Below are positions 31,278-33,398 of a stretch of 33,398 nt of DNA, in pieces (within the stretch, counting starts at the first letter, position 1; every line of letters starts with the position of its first letter). Source of the DNA: a virus. The notes below the pieces were generated by a model that did not search any database, was not told the DNA's origin, and saw only the letters and a program-made list of their open reading frames with translations. Position numbers and translations under genes: made by a program. Where the stretch lies: IMG/VR virus record IMGVR_UViG_3300036770_003572, positions 1 to 33,398 of that record. One strand, written 5' to 3'.

Positions 31278-31801
31278 AAGCTCGTACTAAAAAGTTCAAA
31301 AAGTCTGACTTCACCACCAAGGCCTACCAGTGGTTCCTCGATAACCCCGGTGCGAAGGTCCGTAGCGTCGCCGAACGCTTCAATATCTCCATTCCCTACG
31401 CCTACAAGCTGCGGGACAAGGCGGCTGGCAAGCCCACCAAGACGGCCGAGGGCGTGAAGTTCCTCACCGAACGCGGGAAGCTTCTGGACAAGGTGCTGAA
31501 GGAGATGGACGCGATCGCACCGAAGACCGATACAGTGGACACGATCCTCGACTCACGGGCCAAGGACTACGGCGCGTTCGCCGATAACGCCCGGCTCGCC
31601 CAGGCACTGAAGCGCGCCATGGCCGACCACGCCGACGAAATGGGAAGCCTCTTCTCTGACGAACAGTGGGAAGCCCTCGAGATGATCGCGACCAAGATGT
31701 CACGAATCGTGAACGGCAACCCCGACAAGATCGACAACTGGGACGATATCGCCGGCTACGCCAAGCTCGTGGCTGACAAACTCCGAGGAACTATCAGATG
31801 A
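31274..31801 (+). CDS. HTH fused to DUF6378-like (MazG-like) domain
   Basis: The 175-residue product has a basic N-terminus, a helix-turn-helix-like part at about 17-50 (AKVRSVAERFNISIPYAYKL), and a C-terminal helical domain from about 90. That domain has ILDSRAKDYGAFADNARLAQ, EALEMIATKMSRIVNG and DNWDDIAGYAKLVADKL. This pattern (E/DxRxxxYG, K-x-xRIxxG, DNWxDIAGYAxL) resembles DUF6378, a MazG-like all-helical group. Known MazG proteins hydrolyse NTPs or (p)ppGpp; whether the residues for that are present here is not proven. The HTH suggests DNA binding or sensing. Confidence 0.65.
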   Translation: MKARTKKFKKSDFTTKAYQWFLDNPGAKVRSVAERFNISIPYAYKLRDKAAGKPTKTAEGVKFLTERGKLLDKVLKEMDAIAPKTDTVDTILDSRAKDYGAFADNARLAQALKRAMADHADEMGSLFSDEQWEALEMIATKMSRIVNGNPDKIDNWDDIAGYAKLVADKLRGTIR

Positions 31802-32229
31802 TCGGCATCAACGTCTTGCTGCGGCGGATGTACGGGGGCGACGAGAGCGTCCAGGCGTACACCAACGCCCTGAACAAACCCCTCACCCGGCTTTGGCTGG
31901 GTGAGGACGACGCCCTGCATCTACGCTTTGCCGACGGCACGGGACTGCGGTTCCGTGACGAGGGGCAGAACTGCTGCGAGCACCGCTACATGCGGACCGA
32001 TGACGATCTCTCCCATTTCGTGGGGGCGACGTTCACCGGGGCGGAAATCAAGGACGCCTCTCTGCTGCAGCGGATGGACGAGTGGGGTAGTGAGCACGAA
32101 GTGCAGTTCCTCGAGATCCACACGGACCGAGGGTCGTTCACCATGGCCAGCCACAACGAACACAACGGCTACTACGGTGGCTTCTCGTTGGAGGTGAGCA
32201 CAGAGACGGATGAGGAGGCCGAATGTTAA
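31798..32229 (+). CDS. Small conserved phage protein, DUF7448-like
   Basis: The 143-residue protein starts by ATGA overlap. It contains LHLRFADGTGLRFRDEGQN and CCEHRYMRTDDDLSHFVG, then EVQFLEIHTDRGSFTMASHN and HNGYYGGFSLEV. The NEHNGYYGGF ending and LxIxTDxGxxTxxxHN strand pair are conserved in phage proteins of the DUF7448 kind. A beta-rich fold with several His and two adjacent Cys could bind metal. No enzyme activity can be assigned; its stop lies 7 bases inside the next gene. Confidence 0.6.
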   Translation: MIGINVLLRRMYGGDESVQAYTNALNKPLTRLWLGEDDALHLRFADGTGLRFRDEGQNCCEHRYMRTDDDLSHFVGATFTGAEIKDASLLQRMDEWGSEHEVQFLEIHTDRGSFTMASHNEHNGYYGGFSLEVSTETDEEAEC

Positions 32230-32462
32230 GACCTGCCATAAACAGCACAGAGGACCCGCCACAGCCGGTGGAAGACCTGGCTATGCGGGAGTACATCTTC
32301 GCACTGCGTCGCCGTATCGAGGTCCAGGACTGTCTCGTAGAGGCGCTCACGGAGGAGATCAAGCAGCTCAAGGACGAACGGGATGGCCTGAAGGCACAAG
32401 TCGAGAGCCTGCTCCTCGACTTGCACTGGATGGATTCCAAGCGCAAGATCCAGACTGTATGA
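32223..32462 (+). CDS. Small coiled-coil hypothetical protein
   Basis: The 79-residue product has a disordered start and a long helix with heptad spacing, MREYIFALRRRIEVQDCLVE to LTEEIKQLKDERDGLKAQVE, followed by SLLLDLHWMDSKRK. It is likely to self-associate. It overlaps both neighbours (7 and 4 bases). No function can be assigned. Confidence 0.55.
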   Translation: MLRPAINSTEDPPQPVEDLAMREYIFALRRRIEVQDCLVEALTEEIKQLKDERDGLKAQVESLLLDLHWMDSKRKIQTV

Positions 32463-32692
32463 AACACATCAACTTCGTCACGACCGATGACATGCCGCTC
32501 GTACAGATGGTGGTCGTCACCATCAACGGGACGCGCTACGGGCTCGTAGGCCCCGTGGTCCACGTGCCAGGGACCATGGACCAGGACCTCGACGTGTCGG
32601 AGATCGAGTTCGGCGAGATCATGCCGGCCCATGCGGCCGCCAAGATGCTCCAAGGTGAGTTTCGGAAAGTCATGGGAACAGAAGTTCAGTAG
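32459..32692 (+). CDS. Small hypothetical protein closing the accessory operon
   Basis: ATG 32459 overlaps the preceding stop as ATGA; the 77-residue product has beta strands (LVQMVVVTINGTRYGLVGPV) and an acidic helical end (EIEFGEIMPAHAAAKMLQGE). No family was recognised. The DNA for PVVHVPGTMDQ contains the reverse complement of the dispersed repeat (CCGTGGTCC, 32553-32561). The stop is followed by a structured untranslated region and the terminator. Confidence 0.55.
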   Translation: MKHINFVTTDDMPLVQMVVVTINGTRYGLVGPVVHVPGTMDQDLDVSEIEFGEIMPAHAAAKMLQGEFRKVMGTEVQ

Positions 32693-32700
32693 CTAGCCTA

Positions 32701-32746
32701 GGCGGCGCTCCCTAGAGAGGGTTTAACCCAGCCCTTACCTGCCGCC
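32701..32746 (+). other. Structured 3' untranslated region before the terminator
   Basis: GGCGGC (32701-32706) can pair with GCCGCC (32741-32746), enclosing CCCT/AGGG and the perfect 11-base palindrome GGGTTTAACCC (32719-32729). The gap from 32693 to 32773 has no ORF worth calling. The fold may protect the operon's 3' end or form a small RNA; this is inference. Confidence 0.4.
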
Positions 32747-32747
32747 A

Positions 32748-32775
32748 CCCCGCATCGAAAGGTGCGGGGTTTTTT
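32748..32775 (+). terminator. Strong intrinsic terminator of the accessory operon
   Basis: CCCCGCA (32748-32754) and TGCGGGG (32763-32769) form a 7-bp G+C-rich stem with an 8-base loop, followed by TTTTTT (32770-32775). This is a textbook Rho-independent terminator for plus-strand transcripts and stops them before the convergent HNH gene, whose stop codon overlaps the T-run. Confidence 0.9.
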
Positions 32776-33112
32776 ATGGGGACGACACAAGATGTCTAAG
32801 AATTTCGTATCGTAACGACCGTGGGTACTTGGTCTCGGTCAGGTTTTCAATCCGATTATCAAAGGGCTTGTCGTTTACGTGACGTAACACGTTCTTTGGC
32901 CACTCCCCATGGCAAAAAAGCCACGCTAGGTCTTCTGCCTTATACCGATAACCTTGGATGTGTATGATCCGGTGCATCCTGCCTGTGTAAGATCCAGCAG
33001 GCTTGTTGATGAATTTACGGCGGCGCGGGGAAGTGTCCTTCCAGTAAAAGGTGCCTGTCTTCGGGTTATAGCTCAACAGGCGTTGTAAGCGCTCCAAATC
33101 AGATTGGCTCAT
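32774..33112 (-). CDS. HNH homing endonuclease of the HNH_3 type
   Basis: ATG 33112, preceded on the minus strand by GAGGAG at 8 bases, gives 112 residues; the frame is open upstream through the structured region and that extension is rejected. The order FYWKDTSPRRR, NKPAGSYTGRMHRIIHIQGY, LAWLFCHGEWP and LRHVNDKPFDNRIENLTE matches the HNH_3/AP2-linked family of phage homing nucleases. RHVND carries the catalytic His; the usual Asp before this His is replaced by Arg. C-terminal DNA-contact sequence looks short (ending LRHLVSSP). Activity is uncertain; mobility is inferred from the family. Confidence 0.82.
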   Translation of the reverse strand: MSQSDLERLQRLLSYNPKTGTFYWKDTSPRRRKFINKPAGSYTGRMHRIIHIQGYRYKAEDLAWLFCHGEWPKNVLRHVNDKPFDNRIENLTETKYPRSLRYEILRHLVSSP

Positions 33113-33141
33113 CGTCGAATCTCCTCGATAGATGGGAAGTG

Positions 33142-33169
33142 GCTCTCCGGGATGTCCGTCCCGGAGAGC
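33142..33169. repeat. Perfect 11-bp inverted repeat upstream of HNH gene
   Basis: GCTCTCCGGGA (33142-33152) and TCCCGGAGAGC (33159-33169) pair around TGTCCG. It begins 30 bases before the HNH start codon on the minus strand, so it would lie in its mRNA leader. No T-run is found, so it is not a standard terminator. Confidence 0.8.
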
Positions 33170-33184
33170 TGCGACATTGTTGCA

Positions 33185-33201
33185 TGGTCCGTGGACCACG
33201 G
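33185..33201. repeat. Overlapping palindromes made from the dispersed GGACCACGG repeat
   Basis: TGGTCC-GT-GGACCA (33185-33198) and CCGTGG-A-CCACGG (33189-33201) are both perfect, sharing bases 33189-33198. The right part is an exact GGACCACGG (33193-33201). Such nested dyads are typical of protein-binding sites. Confidence 0.75.
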
Positions 33202-33261
33202 GCAAATCGGTTAGGGTGGTTCACTTGTCGAGTGATTAATGAGTCAACCTCTATTGTTAGT

Positions 33262-33323
33262 TAAGTGGGTAACGGGGTAAGTGGGTCACGGGGTAAGTGG
33301 GTCACGGATCAAGGACCACGGGG
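33262..33323. repeat. 16-bp tandem repeat array, iteron-like
   Basis: TAAGTGGGTAACGGGG (33262-33277), TAAGTGGGTCACGGGG (33278-33293) and TAAGTGGGTCACGGAT (33294-33309) are three consecutive 16-bp units. A degenerate fourth, CAAGGACCACGGGG (33310-33323), contains GGACCACGG. Regular direct repeats in non-coding phage DNA often mark a replication origin or a terminase/regulator binding site; which applies here cannot be told. Confidence 0.85.
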
Positions 33324-33327
33324 CAAA

Positions 33328-33398
33328 ATGACCTGCTGGTGGCCAAAAAGGCCCAAAAACACGGTCCTAGTAGAGGCTGGGAGGGGTCTAAAGAAAAT
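33328..33398 (+). CDS. Possible start of a rightward gene, truncated by window end
   Basis: ATG 33328, preceded by GGGG at a short distance, opens a frame without stop to the last base: MTCWWPKRPKNTVLVEAGRG and LKK. It lies after the non-coding repeats and may be the 5' end of a gene that continues beyond the window. Twenty-three codons are too few to judge coding status. Confidence 0.25.
   Translation, partial: MTCWWPKRPKNTVLVEAGRGLKK

Larger units (their letters stand above)
33113..33327. other. Non-coding region rich in hairpins and repeats
   Basis: No convincing ORF lies here. From left to right it holds the HNH ribosome-binding site, an 11-bp hairpin (33142-33169), overlapping palindromes (33185-33201), and the 16-bp array (33262-33323). 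It is the largest non-coding stretch in the window. An origin, packaging site or transcription-control region is possible; no test of these is available from sequence alone. Confidence 0.6.

Noticed and set aside
32553-32564. CGTGG-T-CCACG dyad as an operator
   Set aside because: It lies in the middle of a coding gene near the end of an operon and is explained as one more copy of the dispersed repeat; no promoter is close.
33232-33280. Thirteen-codon ORF (MSQPLLLVKWVTG) in the right non-coding region
   Set aside because: Too short, no ribosome site, and runs into the tandem repeats.
1-33398. tRNA genes, CRISPR arrays, insertion sequences, integrase or repressor genes
   Set aside because: Looked for on both strands by eye; no cloverleaf-like sequence, spaced identical repeats with spacers, transposase motif, tyrosine/serine recombinase or CI/Cro-like gene was found.

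Overview
The window is part of a lytic-type tailed-phage genome (Caudoviricetes) with a moderately high G+C content. The evidence is a dense, nearly gap-free gene array with many 4-base ATGA stop/start overlaps, a tail and internal-virion block, a holin/endolysin pair, and a phage replication module (archaeo-eukaryotic-type primase, family A DNA polymerase, two helicases, a RecB/Cas4-type nuclease). The protein families look like those of uncultured marine and freshwater phages. A Gram-negative, probably proteobacterial, host is an inference from the GH24 endolysin, the GTA-type holin and the sigma70-like promoters. No integrase, repressor, tRNA, rRNA, CRISPR array or RNA polymerase gene is visible. 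Terminase, portal and major capsid genes are not here and must lie outside the window.

Layout. 1-1768: end of a glycine-rich tail-fibre-type protein, a 2OG-Fe(II) oxygenase, a ParB-like protein and small structural-region genes. 1771-4744: lysis region (three-helix holin, an inserted GIY-YIG homing endonuclease, a GH24 endolysin, a second small membrane protein), interleaved with two small basic proteins that look like the halves of one family. 4754-7651: tail/neck-type virion proteins. 7656-18429: one promoter-led block of four very large proteins (669, 843, 688 and 1344 residues), most likely internal-virion or DNA-ejection proteins. 18439-20588 (minus strand): SNF2-type helicase and RecB/Cas4-type nuclease, convergent with the structural genes. 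20613-27590 (plus strand): promoter, two conserved small proteins, a candidate ssDNA-binding protein, a 27-codon coupled micro-ORF, TOTE-type primase-polymerase, UvrD-like helicase and DNA polymerase. 27591-32692: about eighteen small accessory genes in translationally coupled chains with two further promoters, closed by a strong intrinsic terminator at 32748-32775. 32774-33398: a minus-strand HNH endonuclease, then the only appreciable non-coding region, which is full of hairpins, nested palindromes and a 16-bp tandem repeat.

How it works together: host RNA polymerase probably reads three promoters of very similar type (TTGCAA/TTGCAC/TTGAAA with TACACT or TACATT) for replication and accessory genes. 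The polymerase carries Leu at the position equivalent to E. coli Pol I Phe762. The structural block has its own promoter candidate at 7656. The most unusual signals are: (1) a dispersed GGACCACGG-type repeat that occurs in non-coding DNA and also encodes the same PRTTDxG-like linker in three unrelated proteins; (2) a hidden 27-codon ORF coupled on both sides to the primase, overlapping competing RNA helices; (3) a 16-bp iteron-like array beside strong palindromes at the right end; (4) a perfect 13-bp hairpin inside the nuclease gene; (5) a 22-residue (66-bp) periodic repeat in an internal-virion protein.
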